Assembly: GCF_000466425.1 (NCBI RefSeq)
Contig: NZ_KE992092.1
Location: 1-63,331 of the forward strand
From: Capnocytophaga sp. oral taxon 863 str. F0517
GTDB taxonomy: Bacteria; Bacteroidota; Bacteroidia; Flavobacteriales; Flavobacteriaceae
Length of the DNA: 63,331 bases
Direction: 5' to 3'
Position 1 is the stretch's first letter, and each line of letters opens with the position of its first letter. This document shows positions 45,019 to 53,882 of the stretch, one piece after another. The notes beneath the pieces were generated by a model. It was not told the DNA's origin. It was given only the letters and a program-made list of their open reading frames with translations, and searched no databases. A program made the translations under genes and the position numbers.

Positions 45019-45163
45019 AAAAAAGCGCGGCATTCCTTGTTGCTTGTACACGGAAGCCCGACCAAAGGCCTACACCAAAAGCAAAAGGAATGCCCACGCC
45101 TGAAACGTAGGCATCTCCACTTTACTTTCCCTTGGTGTTGAAAAAATTGGTCGTATTTCCGTG
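45019..45163 (-). ncRNA. Two-state structured RNA element with terminator-like 3' end
   Basis: Read on the minus strand: three 7-bp helices in register (CACGGAA with TTCCGTG, CGACCAA with TTGGTCG, ACACCAA with TTGGTGT) join 45163-45132 to 45078-45049. A second stem of 16 bp plus 3 (AAGCAA and AAGGAATGCC with their complements) joins 45094-45079 to 45045-45029 and is followed by TTTTTT (45024-45019). Both cannot form fully at once, as only three bases would have to span the long helix. A 14-codon frame (45114-45070, MPTFQAWAFLLLLV) overlaps the switch, with its ATG in a third small hairpin. It may be an attenuator, a stand-alone RNA, or a DNA repeat. Confidence 0.7.
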
Positions 45164-45280
45164 CAGGGGAAAATATAAAGCGAAACGCTATTTTAATGAT
45201 TAATGATCAATTGTTAACGATTAATAATCGTTATGATGAGTTGTTATTTCTATATTTTTCTAATTATAATTAGTTAGGGG

Positions 45281-45288
45281 CAAAGATA
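45281..45288 (-). promoter_or_regulatory. -7 box upstream of the structured element
   Basis: TATCTTTG on the minus strand, about 120 bases before the long helix begins. No TTG at the normal distance, so moderate support. Confidence 0.45.
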
Positions 45289-45466
45289 ACGAAAATTTTT
45301 TTAAGCAGAAAGAAAAAATTTATATTTTTTAAGCGGACAAACCGTGTCCATTTTGTTAATTTGTTAATTTACTAATGAATTTGCATTTCTATTGACTGTT
45401 CATTAAAAAATTAATGTTCACTAAAAATGAACATGCAAAATTAGTGAACATTTTTGTTTTATGCAA

Positions 45467-45493
45467 TAAGGGTGAATTGCCATTCACCCCTAC
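45467..45493. repeat. Short palindromic dispersed element (copy 4)
   Basis: TAAGGGTGAATTGCCATTCA then CCCCTAC: a nearly perfect inverted repeat, opposite orientation to copies 1, 3 and 5. It ends four bases before the LOG gene stop. Confidence 0.8.
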
Positions 45494-45497
45494 ATTA

Positions 45498-46184
45498 TTA
45501 AAACTTCGGTCTGAGGCTATACTTGAGGTAGAATTTCTCAATGATGTCTTCCACTTCGTCGGCAGTATCTACAATGCGGAAGATGTCCATGTCTTTGGCG
45601 GAGATGTTGCCAAACTTGTCCAAGAGGACTTCCTTGATCCAGGCTACCAAGCCACTCCAGAACTCGGAACCCACCAAGATAATAGGGAAAGGCTCTATCT
45701 TGGTGGTCTGTATCAGCGTAATGGCTTCGAAAAGTTCGTCCATAGTACCAAAGCCTCCCGGGAAAACAACAAAGGCTTGGGAGTAACGGACAAACATCAC
45801 CTTGCGGGCAAAAAAGTAGTTGAAGTGTAGGTTCTTATCTCTATCCACATAAGGATTGTCGTGTTGTTCAAAGGGAAGTTCTATATTGATTCCTACCGAA
45901 GCCCCCTCACCTTGGGTAGCGCCTTTGTTGGCGGCTTCCATGATCCCTGGGCCTCCGCCGGTGATCACCCCAAAGCCCATGCTGACGATGCGTTCAGCGA
46001 TCTCTGTAGCCAAATTATAATACTTGCTATCGGGCTGGATACGAGCAGAGCCAAAGACAGAGACACAAGGACCTATGGCACTAAGACGTTCGTAGCCGGT
46101 AACAAACTCGCTCATGATCTTGAAAATACCCCAAGAGTCATGCTGCTGTAATTGAAATTCTTCGAATTGTCGTTTTTTTGTCAT
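45498..46184 (-). CDS. LOG family (TIGR00730) Rossmann-fold protein
   Basis: The 228-residue protein has the two signature motifs GGGPGIMEAANKGA and FPGGFGTMDELFE of the LOG/YgdH-type nucleotide-binding family. Members act as cytokinin riboside 5'-monophosphate phosphoribohydrolases or related nucleotide hydrolases; the true substrate in this organism is unknown. The start ATG at 46184 follows a TTAACAATTATAAAAG leader. Confidence 0.88.
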   Translation of the reverse strand: MTKKRQFEEFQLQQHDSWGIFKIMSEFVTGYERLSAIGPCVSVFGSARIQPDSKYYNLATEIAERIVSMGFGVITGGGPGIMEAANKGATQGEGASVGINIELPFEQHDNPYVDRDKNLHFNYFFARKVMFVRYSQAFVVFPGGFGTMDELFEAITLIQTTKIEPFPIILVGSEFWSGLVAWIKEVLLDKFGNISAKDMDIFRIVDTADEVEDIIEKFYLKYSLRPKF

Positions 46185-46275
46185 CTTTTATAATTGTTAA
46201 TTATTAATTGTCAATTGTTATACAACTCTCATATACAAGCGCTATCATGAGGAGCCAAAGGCTCTAAATATAGTC

Positions 46276-46301
46276 AGGCACGAGCTACAAGCTCGCGCCA
46301 G
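46276..46301. repeat. Second palindromic dispersed element (copy B)
   Basis: GGCACGAGCTACAAGCTCGC followed by GCCAGC. Its reverse complement matches 28310-28336 at nearly every position. A small hairpin GAGCCAAAGGCTC lies just before it. Confidence 0.65.
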
Positions 46302-46423
46302 CATATGACTTTGCTACTTCGCCAATGCATGTGGTAAAAGTTCTCCCCAACATAGCGAAACGAGAAAGCAAATATACCACTTTTTTTTGAGTTAAATATA
46401 TTTTCACTAAAGTATTTTTTACG

Positions 46424-46431
46424 TAAATTTG
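46424..46431 (+). promoter_or_regulatory. -7 promoter box of the gldA-like gene
   Basis: TAAATTTG, 32 bases before the ATG at 46464. No TTG at the usual spacing. Confidence 0.45.
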
Positions 46432-46463
46432 CCCTTAATTTTCTATTTATTCCAATACATGTT

Positions 46464-47363
46464 ATGGCGGTTATCGTAGAACACTTAAGCAAACAATATG
46501 CAGGGCAAAGGGTGGTGGATCAGCTTGATTTTGAACTCCGTAAGGGGGAGATCACGGGCTTTTTGGGGCTGAATGGCGCCGGAAAGACCACCACGATGAA
46601 GATGATCAGCGGTGCCCTCTTACCCGATGAGGGGGAAGTGCGTATCTTAGGCCACTCTATCCTCTCGGAACGCGAAGAGGCGCAGCGGCATTTGGGCTAT
46701 CTGCCTGAGCATAATCCTTTGTATCCTGATATGTATGTGAAGGAGTACTTGGGCTATGTGGCTGATATCTACCATGCCCCTCGAAAGAACATCGCCGAGA
46801 GTATCGCCCTGACACGCTTGGAAAGCCACGCTCATAAGAAGATACACACCCTCTCGAAGGGGTATCGCCAGCGAGTAGGACTGGCCGCAACCCTACTGCA
46901 TGACCCCGATGTGCTGATCTTGGACGAGCCTACCAATGGACTTGACCCGCAGCAAATCCTGGAGATACGCCAGATAGTGCGGGACTTAGGAGCGGAAAAG
47001 GTGGTCTTGCTCTCCTCCCATATCATGCAGGAGATACAGGCCGTGTGCCAGCGGGTGCTGATCCTACACAAGGGGAAGATTATCCTCAACCAGCCGATGG
47101 CTCAGCTTCAGGACAAGGAGCAGACCATAGAGGTGCTCTTTGACTTCCGAGTGGAGGAACAGCTATTGCGCCGTATACCGCACATCAAGACCATTCGCAA
47201 CAATGAAGAATTTTTCTTCACCCTTACCTTTGATACCCAGGAGGATATGCGCCCCAGGCTCTTTGATTTTGCTACAGAAAATGGCCTAAAAATCCTACAG
47301 ATGAACCACCGCCATACCGACCTGGAACAACTATTCACAGAACTTACTAAAGCCAATTCGTAA
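46464..47363 (+). CDS. gldA: ABC ATPase, gliding-motility GldA-like
   Basis: The 299-residue ATPase has Walker A GLNGAGKTT, signature LSKGYRQR, Walker B VLILDEPTNGLD and an accessory C-terminal domain ending DLEQLFTELT. The sequence as a whole fits GldA of Flavobacteriia, which works with the permease GldF and GldG in gliding and the associated secretion. gldF and gldG are not in the window. It overlaps the next ATPase gene at its stop (TAATG). Confidence 0.7.
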   Translation: MAVIVEHLSKQYAGQRVVDQLDFELRKGEITGFLGLNGAGKTTTMKMISGALLPDEGEVRILGHSILSEREEAQRHLGYLPEHNPLYPDMYVKEYLGYVADIYHAPRKNIAESIALTRLESHAHKKIHTLSKGYRQRVGLAATLLHDPDVLILDEPTNGLDPQQILEIRQIVRDLGAEKVVLLSSHIMQEIQAVCQRVLILHKGKIILNQPMAQLQDKEQTIEVLFDFRVEEQLLRRIPHIKTIRNNEEFFFTLTFDTQEDMRPRLFDFATENGLKILQMNHRHTDLEQLFTELTKANS

Positions 47364-48298
47364 TGAGTACACCGCTATTACAGATCACCGACCTAAGCAA
47401 GCAGTATGGCAAGCAGGCTGCCCTCTCGGGGGTGTCCTTGGAGATTCCACATGGGAGTATTTTTGGGTTATTAGGCCCTAATGGAGCAGGAAAAACGACT
47501 CTGATCCGTATCCTCAACCAGATTATCTCCCCCGATGCGGGAGAAGTACGCTTGGAGGGCGTTCCCCTAAGCCCCATGCACATCACTCAGATAGGTTATA
47601 TGCCCGAAGAAAGGGGGCTCTATAAGAATATGACCGTCCGTGAGCAGCTGTTATATTTGGGACAACTCAAGGGATTAAGTCGTCAGCGTGCTGAGGAGCA
47701 GTTGGATTTTTGGCTTAATCGCTTGGAGATAGCTCACTGGAAAGGAAAGAAGCTACAGGAGCTTTCCAAGGGGATGGCACAGAAGGTACAGTTTGTCGCC
47801 ACGATACTCCACGAGCCTAAGCTACTGATATTTGATGAAGTCTTTAGCGGTTTAGACCCTATCAATGCAGAGCTCATCAAGGAGCAAGTGCTTTACTTGC
47901 GCGAGCAAGGGGCTACCATTCTCTTTTCTACCCATCGGATGGAGTCAGTAGAGAGTTTGTGTGATCGTATTGCCCTACTGAACCGCTCCCAGCTGCTACT
48001 TAGTGGGGAGCTAAAGGCCATCAAGCGACAATTCCAAAAGAACACCTACGAGGTTGGGATCATCCCCAACGAAGGGGCGTCCTTTGAGGAGTTCAAAAAT
48101 CGTTACCAAACGGCTCCTGCCCAATTTCCTGCCATCCACAACGAAGAGAAATGGTTGGTACATCTTAGTGAGGAACAAGACCCTCACCAGGTACTGTTCT
48201 ACTTAGCTGAAAGGGGTAAAATCACCCACTTCAACCAGCAAATACCCAGTGTTAGTGATATCTTTATACAGACTATTCAATCAGTGAAAAGTGATTAG
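47363..48298 (+). CDS. ABC transporter ATP-binding protein (NatA-like, DUF4162)
   Basis: The 311-residue ATPase has Walker A GPNGAGKTT, signature LSKGMAQK, Walker B LLIFDEVFSGLD and a C-terminal extension of the DUF4162 kind. Such proteins normally pair with a large NatB-like permease, but the next gene is deoC on the other strand, so its partner must be elsewhere or lost. The last residues VKSD and the stop are encoded by a GTGAAAAGTGATTAG repeat tract. Confidence 0.87.
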   Translation: MSTPLLQITDLSKQYGKQAALSGVSLEIPHGSIFGLLGPNGAGKTTLIRILNQIISPDAGEVRLEGVPLSPMHITQIGYMPEERGLYKNMTVREQLLYLGQLKGLSRQRAEEQLDFWLNRLEIAHWKGKKLQELSKGMAQKVQFVATILHEPKLLIFDEVFSGLDPINAELIKEQVLYLREQGATILFSTHRMESVESLCDRIALLNRSQLLLSGELKAIKRQFQKNTYEVGIIPNEGASFEEFKNRYQTAPAQFPAIHNEEKWLVHLSEEQDPHQVLFYLAERGKITHFNQQIPSVSDIFIQTIQSVKSD

Positions 48299-48348
48299 TG
48301 GTTAGTGATTAGTTATTAGTAGTTAGTGATTAGTTATTAGTAGTTAGA
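48282..48348. repeat. Simple repeat tract at ABC gene end
   Basis: Units AGTGAAAAGTGATTAGTGG and AGTTATTAGTAGTTAGTGAT, starting inside the last codons of the gene. Similar to tracts at 2121, 33973, 54057 and 58511. Confidence 0.85.
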
Positions 48349-48387
48349 TTTTCTTAGAATAAAACACACAGCTTATTGACTATAAAT

Positions 48388-48427
48388 ATTTTGGGATTTT
48401 TCAGACATGTCTGAAAAATCCCAAAAT
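48388..48427. terminator. Perfect 40-bp palindrome between convergent genes
   Basis: ATTTTGGGATTTTTCAGACA joined directly to its reverse complement. As RNA it folds into a long hairpin that probably terminates transcription from both sides; as DNA it could also extrude a cruciform or bind a dimeric protein. Confidence 0.75.
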
Positions 48428-48489
48428 TAGTATAAGAATAATTAGTACATACAGGCTGAGACTGATTCCTGACCTCTGACAACTTAGAA

Positions 48490-49119
48490 CTATATCAGGA
48501 TTGCCGAAGCCCCGATACGGCTTGCACCCAAGGCGATGTATTGTAGGGCGGTTTCTCGATCTCGGATACCGCCTGAGGCTTTGATTAGGGCATTGTCGCC
48601 TACCACTTCTTTGATTAGCTGTACATCAGCAAGAGTAGCACCGCCTGTACCGAAGCCGGTGGAGGTCTTGACAAAGTCTACCCCAGCATCCACACAGAGT
48701 TGAGCGGCTAAGCGTTTTTGGTCATCGGTGAGATAGCAAGTTTCTATGATGACTTTCAGCACCTTATCAGCGGTTTCCTGCTTGAGTAGCGCAATTTCGT
48801 CCCGTACTTTAGTAATTTGTCCAGAGAGCAGGAGCCCCAAGTTGATCACCATATCGATCTCATCGGCTCCCTCGGCCAAGGCAGTAGAGGTCTCGTGTAG
48901 CTTGCCCTGAGTACTCATCGCCCCTAAGGGAAAGCCTACCACGGTACATACTTTTACATTGGAGCCTTTAAGCTCGAGGGCTACCAAAGGAACATAACTA
49001 CTATTGACACAAACCGAGAAGAAGCCATATTGGCGTGCCTCTTGGCAAAGTTTTTCTATTTGAGCAGGTGTTGCTGTTGCTTTAAGAAGCGTATAATCAA
49101 TATATTTTGCTAAGTTCAT
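48490..49119 (-). CDS. deoC: Deoxyribose-phosphate aldolase
   Basis: The 209-residue TIM barrel has YIDYTLLKATAT at the start, KVCTVVGFPLGA, the Schiff-base lysine in DFVKTSTGFGTGGAT and IKASGGIRD. It splits 2-deoxyribose 5-phosphate to acetaldehyde and glyceraldehyde 3-phosphate in deoxynucleoside salvage. It is 68 bases from trxA in the same direction. Confidence 0.93.
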   Translation of the reverse strand: MNLAKYIDYTLLKATATPAQIEKLCQEARQYGFFSVCVNSSYVPLVALELKGSNVKVCTVVGFPLGAMSTQGKLHETSTALAEGADEIDMVINLGLLLSGQITKVRDEIALLKQETADKVLKVIIETCYLTDDQKRLAAQLCVDAGVDFVKTSTGFGTGGATLADVQLIKEVVGDNALIKASGGIRDRETALQYIALGASRIGASAILI

Positions 49120-49187
49120 GGTTGAAATATTAGAAAAAAGGCTACCTGATATACAGATAGCCCCATAACCTTATGAATTTTAATAAA

Positions 49188-49505
49188 TTATAGAAGTGAA
49201 TCTAAGGCATCGGTATAGATTTTCTTAGCTGCAACCCCTACTTGGCGGCCTACAACTTCTCCATCTTTGAATACCAATACGGTAGGGATATTTCTCACCC
49301 CATATTTGGCGGCAAACTCTTGGTTGTTATCCACATCCACTTTGCCTACCACTACTCTACCCTCGTATTCAGTAGCAAGTTCTTCAATCACTGGGCCAAG
49401 CATACGGCAAGGACCACACCATGTTGCCCAAAAATCTACTAATACAGGTTTATCACTCTTGAGTACTACTTCATCAAATGAAGCATCAGTTACTTGTAAT
49501 GCCAT
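49188..49505 (-). CDS. trxA: Thioredoxin
   Basis: The 105-residue protein has the redox site WATWCGPCRM (Cys30, Cys33), the cis-proline segment VRNIPTVLVFKDGE and the usual length of TrxA. It reduces protein disulfides in the cytosol. A -7 box TATCTTTG lies at 49533-49540 on this strand, 28 bases before the ATG. Confidence 0.95.
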   Translation of the reverse strand: MALQVTDASFDEVVLKSDKPVLVDFWATWCGPCRMLGPVIEELATEYEGRVVVGKVDVDNNQEFAAKYGVRNIPTVLVFKDGEVVGRQVGVAAKKIYTDALDSLL

Positions 49506-49634
49506 GTCTTTTAACTTTAAAAATTATGAATGCAAAGATACAACTTTTTCAGGAGAAAAAGAAAGCCTTTTTTATAGATTTTTTCTATGTTAGTGATTAG
49601 TAGGCCTATTGGTTAGTAACTCAAAACTTTTTTG

Positions 49635-49642
49635 TATCTTTG
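49635..49642 (+). promoter_or_regulatory. -7 promoter box of hemN
   Basis: TATCTTTG, 47 bases before the ATG at 49689, divergent from the trxA box at 49533-49540. Confidence 0.55.
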
Positions 49643-49688
49643 CAGTCCAAACAAAACAACAACACCATTGACAATTAACAATTAAAAA

Positions 49689-51050
49689 ATGTCTTCTTTA
49701 TTTCAAAAATACAATGTACCAGGCCCTCGCTATACCAGCTATCCTACGGTGCCTTATTGGGAAGATAGTTCCTATTCTTATGAAAAATGGCTCGCTTCGG
49801 TACGGACTTCTTTTACGGAAAGTAATAGCACTCAGGGTATTAGCCTCTATATACACCTGCCTTTTTGTGAGAGCCTTTGTACCTTTTGCGGCTGCCATAA
49901 GCATATCACCAAGCGGCATGAGATGGAAGATCCTTATATCAAAAATGTTCTCAAGGAATGGCAACTCTACTTGGCAGTACTGCCCTCACGGCCACGTATC
50001 AAGGAAATTCACTTAGGAGGGGGTACCCCTACTTTCTTCTCTCCGGACAACCTGCAATACCTTATTGAGCGTATCTTTGACGGAGCGGATCGTGCCGAAG
50101 GTTTCCAGTTCAGCTTTGAGGGACACCCCAATAATACCACCCTTGAGCACTTAGAAAGGCTCTACGCTTTGGGTTTTACCCGTGTGAGCTATGGGGTACA
50201 AGATTATTCGCCTGTGGTACAGAAGGCTATTCACCGCATCCAGCCTTTTGCCAATGTGGAGCGTGTAACGCTCGAGGCACGGGAAATAGGTTATACCTCT
50301 ATCAGTCATGACCTTATCTTTGGACTTCCTTTCCAAAAGGAAGAAGACGTACGCCACACTATAGAATGCACCAACCGCCTACGTCCTGACCGTATTTCCT
50401 TTTATAGTTATGCCCATGTGCCTTGGGTTAAGGGCACTGGCCAACGTGGGTTTGATGAAAACGACTTACCTACCGCTGATCAAAAAAGACATCTCTATGA
50501 GATAGGTAAGCAGCAACTGTTAGACAATGGCTATATAGAAATTGGGATGGATCACTTTGCCCTACCTACGGATGAGATGTACGAATCCTTCGTCAGGGGC
50601 ACCCTCCACCGCAATTTTATGGGCTATACTGCCTCCAAAACCCAGCTGATGGTCGGCTTGGGCATCTCGGCCATTAGTGATAGTTGGTATGGTTTTGCTC
50701 AGAATGTGAAGACAGTCAAGGAATACGAAGAAGTCTTGGCCACCGATAGGATCCCCGTATATCGCGGGCATATCCTCTCGGAAGAAGACCTTATCTTGCG
50801 CCGCCATATCCTCAACCTCATGTGTCAGTTCTACACCTCTTGGGCGGCACCACAGCTACAATTCCCTGAAGCAGAAGCGGTCAAGTCACGCCTTGTGGAA
50901 ATGGAAAAAGATGGCCTGATACATATCAAGCCACAAGCTATTGAGGTGACCGATGCGGGCAAACCTTTTGTACGCAATATTTGTATGGCCTTCGACCTAA
51001 GATTGCAGCGCAATGTGCCCACTACACGGATTTTTAGTATGACGATCTAA
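49689..51050 (+). CDS. hemN: Oxygen-independent coproporphyrinogen III oxidase
   Basis: The 453-residue radical-SAM protein has the cluster motif HLPFCESLCTFCGC, LGGGTPTFF, SFEGHPNNTT, and a HemN C-terminal domain. The N-terminal GPRYTSYPTVPYW is typical of true HemN and not of HemW. It converts coproporphyrinogen III to protoporphyrinogen IX without oxygen, in heme synthesis. Its start follows a TTGACAATTAACAATTAAAA leader. Confidence 0.93.
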   Translation: MSSLFQKYNVPGPRYTSYPTVPYWEDSSYSYEKWLASVRTSFTESNSTQGISLYIHLPFCESLCTFCGCHKHITKRHEMEDPYIKNVLKEWQLYLAVLPSRPRIKEIHLGGGTPTFFSPDNLQYLIERIFDGADRAEGFQFSFEGHPNNTTLEHLERLYALGFTRVSYGVQDYSPVVQKAIHRIQPFANVERVTLEAREIGYTSISHDLIFGLPFQKEEDVRHTIECTNRLRPDRISFYSYAHVPWVKGTGQRGFDENDLPTADQKRHLYEIGKQQLLDNGYIEIGMDHFALPTDEMYESFVRGTLHRNFMGYTASKTQLMVGLGISAISDSWYGFAQNVKTVKEYEEVLATDRIPVYRGHILSEEDLILRRHILNLMCQFYTSWAAPQLQFPEAEAVKSRLVEMEKDGLIHIKPQAIEVTDAGKPFVRNICMAFDLRLQRNVPTTRIFSMTI

Positions 51051-51079
51051 AAATTTATTCTTGTATAAGTAGAGACCTC

Positions 51080-51418
51080 TTAGTCATCAAAGAGGTCTCT
51101 TTCTATTTCTTCCATTTCGATGATATCCAAGGCCTCTTGTAGGGTGGGGCAGGCGACAAGCTCTTCGGGGAAGTCATCGGGATTATAATGCTCATAGACC
51201 ACCACGAAGGAGTGTTCGCCCTCGGCACGCACCATTTCGGAGAAGTAGAAGAGGGCATCGAGCTGCTCTTCGTCCAATTCGGTTACTCCCTCCAAGTGGA
51301 TAATGATATGATTGGGCTTCAGGGTAGGATCCTTCAGTAGCTGATTGACAGTATCCAGATTGATTTCCTCTGCATTGAGCTTAATGGTGGCGATAAGGTC
51401 TTTTTTGTGAATGTGCAT
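51080..51418 (-). CDS. Conserved small acidic STAS-like protein
   Basis: The 112-residue protein alternates strands and helices (IIIHLEGVTELDEEQLDALF, FVVVYEHYNPDDFP, TLQEALDIIEMEEIERDLF), as in STAS domains. In Flavobacteriia such a protein is often beside RNase Z; here it follows the aspartate kinase fusion gene, 19 bases away. Specific function not known. Confidence 0.65.
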   Translation of the reverse strand: MHIHKKDLIATIKLNAEEINLDTVNQLLKDPTLKPNHIIIHLEGVTELDEEQLDALFYFSEMVRAEGEHSFVVVYEHYNPDDFPEELVACPTLQEALDIIEMEEIERDLFDD

Positions 51419-51437
51419 ACTATATGTTTAGAAAAGG

Positions 51438-53855
51438 TTATTTGTTACCAATGATACGCAAGATGTCTCCAAATACACCACGAGCAGTTACCGCAGCACC
51501 GGCACCGGCACCTTGGATCACGATCGGGTTCTCCCCATAGGACTCGGTGTATATCTCAAAGATGGAATCGGCTCCCTTCACTTGGCCTAAGGCACTGGTT
51601 ATAGGTACAGAAACGAGCTTCACCTCCAGGCGGGCGGTGCTGGTATGGGAGAGGTCTCCATGGAGATCCCCTACATAGCGCAAGACTGTTCCGGCTGGTG
51701 CCTTATCCTTGATCTGCTGATAAATAGGATCAAATTCCCTCAGGCGAGTGAGGAACTCCTCTCGGCTGCCTTGGCGCAAGTCCTCAGGAATAAGGTTCTC
51801 AATGGCTACTTCCTCGAACTCGTTTTCCAAATCCAATTCTCTGGCTAAAATCAATAGCTTGCGCCCTACATCGTTACCACAGAGGTCTTCTCGTGGGTCG
51901 GGTTCGGTATAGCCGCTATCGATAGCCTTTTGAAGAATTTCGCTAAAGGGAGCGTCACTGGCTGAATAGGTATTGAAGAGAAAGCTCAAAGTTCCGGAGA
52001 AGATCCCCTTAATGCGGGTGATGTTCTCTCCAGAGTGGTGGAGGAGCTTGATGGTATCAATCAGTGGCAGACCTGCCCCTACATTGGTCTCATAGAGGTA
52101 TTGTTTTTTGTATTGGGCGAGCGTCTCCCTAAGTTTTTTATAGAAAGGATAACCGATGGTATTGGCAATCTTGTTGGCTGAAACCAAGTCAAAACCATTT
52201 TCCACCAGTGGCAGATAGTTCTCTACAAAGTCCTTGCTGGCTGTAACATCGATGGCTATGAGGTTTTCCAAGTGGTGCTGTTGCACTTGTTCTATAAAAG
52301 CACCTATTTGGCAAGGTTTCTTCTGGGCATCAAAGGCTGCGTATTGCTCAGTGGAAATTCCTTTATGATTGAAAAGCAACTCTTTAGAATTGGCGATAGC
52401 GATGAGCTGCAAGTTGATATTTCTACGCTTGAGGATATCGGCACGTGCCTCGAAGATTTGTTCTATAAGGGTTCCTCCTACGGTGCCACGTCCAAAGATC
52501 GCCAAATTGATGCGCTTGGAGATTTCGAATATTTCCCCATGAATCACATTGACCGCCTTGGGAAGGTTTTTCTTATGCACTACCACACTGACGTTGCGCC
52601 CAGTAGCGGAGTTATTGATTAGTAGTGGAATTACTTGGTTGCGAATCAGCGCATTATAGGGTTTGTCAAAGTCTGCCAAGTTCTGTCCAACGATGGAAAC
52701 CACCCCTACCTGCTCCACTAAGCTCACCCCACTCACATCATGACTATACACATCCAATTCAAACTCTCGCTCCAAGGCCTGTTTGGCCTTTTGGGCATCC
52801 TTGTTGGCCACCAAAAAGCCGATACCACGCTCAGAAGAACCTTGGGAGATGATACTCACACTGATCTCCGCCTGCGCCAAGGCACGGAAGATACGCGCAT
52901 CCACCCCGACTTTCCCCAAAAGACCACGCCCTTCGAGGATTACCAAGGCATAGTTCTCCAAAACGGAGATGGCACGAATTCCCCCCTTGTTGCTTTCCGC
53001 CTGACAAATCAGCGTGCCGGATTCATCCGGCTTGAAGGTATTGAGGATACGCAAAGGGATTTGCTTCTCCAGCAGTGGGATAATGGTTTTGGCATGAAGG
53101 ATAGAGGTACCGAAATTGGCCAGCTCGTTAGCCTCCTCAAAGGAGAGCTGGCGGATAATTCGAGCATCGGAAACCAATTCGGGATTGGCAGTAAAGATCC
53201 CATCCACATGGGTGTAGTTCTGAAGTTCTTCTGCTTCTAAGATAGAGGCTAAGATAGAGGCCGAGTAATTGCTTCCGTTACGCCCCAGAGTAGTGGTTTG
53301 CCCCTGGGCATTGGCAGCGATAAAGCCGGTCACAATGGGGGTCACCCCTTTAGGGATTTGAGCGAAATAAGCTCGGGTTTTCTCTTGTGAGGCCTCCTCT
53401 ACCAATTGGGCATTCCCAAAATGGCTATCGGTAACATAGAAGCGACGGCTATCGGCAAAGGTAGCTCGGATACCGCGCTTGCCCAGTAGATGGGTAATAT
53501 ATTTGGCCGAGAGCACCTCCCCCTGTGCCATGGCGTTATCCTTGATCTTATCATTATAGTCCCCTAAGAGGGAAACTCCATCAAAAATACGCTGGAGCAC
53601 CGAAAATTCTTCGGAAAAGTCAATATCCTCCCCTGCCATTTGGTATTGCTTAAAGGCCTGGAAGTCTGCCGAGATATCCGCTCCATGGGCAGCCCGCTCC
53701 AGCATAGACTCCAACTGATCGGTAGCCTTATCACGAGCCGAAACCACCACGGCAATCTCTTGTCCTTGAGCGACCTTGTTTGTAATAATGGAAAGTACTG
53801 TTTCTAAGCCCTTTCCGTTGGCGAGGGACTTCCCTCCGAATTTGAGAACCTTCAT
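51438..53855 (-). CDS. thrA: Bifunctional aspartate kinase/homoserine dehydrogenase
   Basis: About 805 residues from the ATG at 53855 (a TTG at 53861 is less likely). The kinase half starts VLKFGGKSLANG and has TTLGRNGSNYSASI; two ACT-type regulatory segments lie near 320-450; the dehydrogenase half starts IFGRGTVGGTLIEQI and has the lysine motif GYTEPDPREDLCG. It carries out the first and third steps toward threonine and methionine. asd, the step between, is at 59956. Minus-strand -7 boxes lie at 53883-53890 and 54002-54009. Confidence 0.95.
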   Translation of the reverse strand: MKVLKFGGKSLANGKGLETVLSIITNKVAQGQEIAVVVSARDKATDQLESMLERAAHGADISADFQAFKQYQMAGEDIDFSEEFSVLQRIFDGVSLLGDYNDKIKDNAMAQGEVLSAKYITHLLGKRGIRATFADSRRFYVTDSHFGNAQLVEEASQEKTRAYFAQIPKGVTPIVTGFIAANAQGQTTTLGRNGSNYSASILASILEAEELQNYTHVDGIFTANPELVSDARIIRQLSFEEANELANFGTSILHAKTIIPLLEKQIPLRILNTFKPDESGTLICQAESNKGGIRAISVLENYALVILEGRGLLGKVGVDARIFRALAQAEISVSIISQGSSERGIGFLVANKDAQKAKQALEREFELDVYSHDVSGVSLVEQVGVVSIVGQNLADFDKPYNALIRNQVIPLLINNSATGRNVSVVVHKKNLPKAVNVIHGEIFEISKRINLAIFGRGTVGGTLIEQIFEARADILKRRNINLQLIAIANSKELLFNHKGISTEQYAAFDAQKKPCQIGAFIEQVQQHHLENLIAIDVTASKDFVENYLPLVENGFDLVSANKIANTIGYPFYKKLRETLAQYKKQYLYETNVGAGLPLIDTIKLLHHSGENITRIKGIFSGTLSFLFNTYSASDAPFSEILQKAIDSGYTEPDPREDLCGNDVGRKLLILARELDLENEFEEVAIENLIPEDLRQGSREEFLTRLREFDPIYQQIKDKAPAGTVLRYVGDLHGDLSHTSTARLEVKLVSVPITSALGQVKGADSIFEIYTESYGENPIVIQGAGAGAAVTARGVFGDILRIIGNK

Positions 53856-53882
53856 AATCAATGATTAATGACAAATAAAGTG

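Larger units (their letters stand above)
44853..45497. other. Intergenic region with structured element
   Basis: From the dynamin side: simple repeats (to 44925), a minus-strand TAATTTTG box (44937-44944), the structured RNA element (45019-45163), more simple repeats (45195-45240), a TATCTTTG box on the minus strand (45281-45288), and a palindromic element (45467-45493) just after the LOG gene. No protein gene apart from a possible 14-codon frame. Confidence 0.75.

Noticed and set aside
45019-45163. tmRNA, RNase P RNA or SRP RNA
   Set aside because: Size and sequence lack the conserved parts I know for these (for example tRNA-like ends); the fold is different.
45414-45830. 138-codon plus-strand frame
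   Set aside because: Antisense to the LOG family gene, whose signature motifs are clear, and includes a palindromic repeat.
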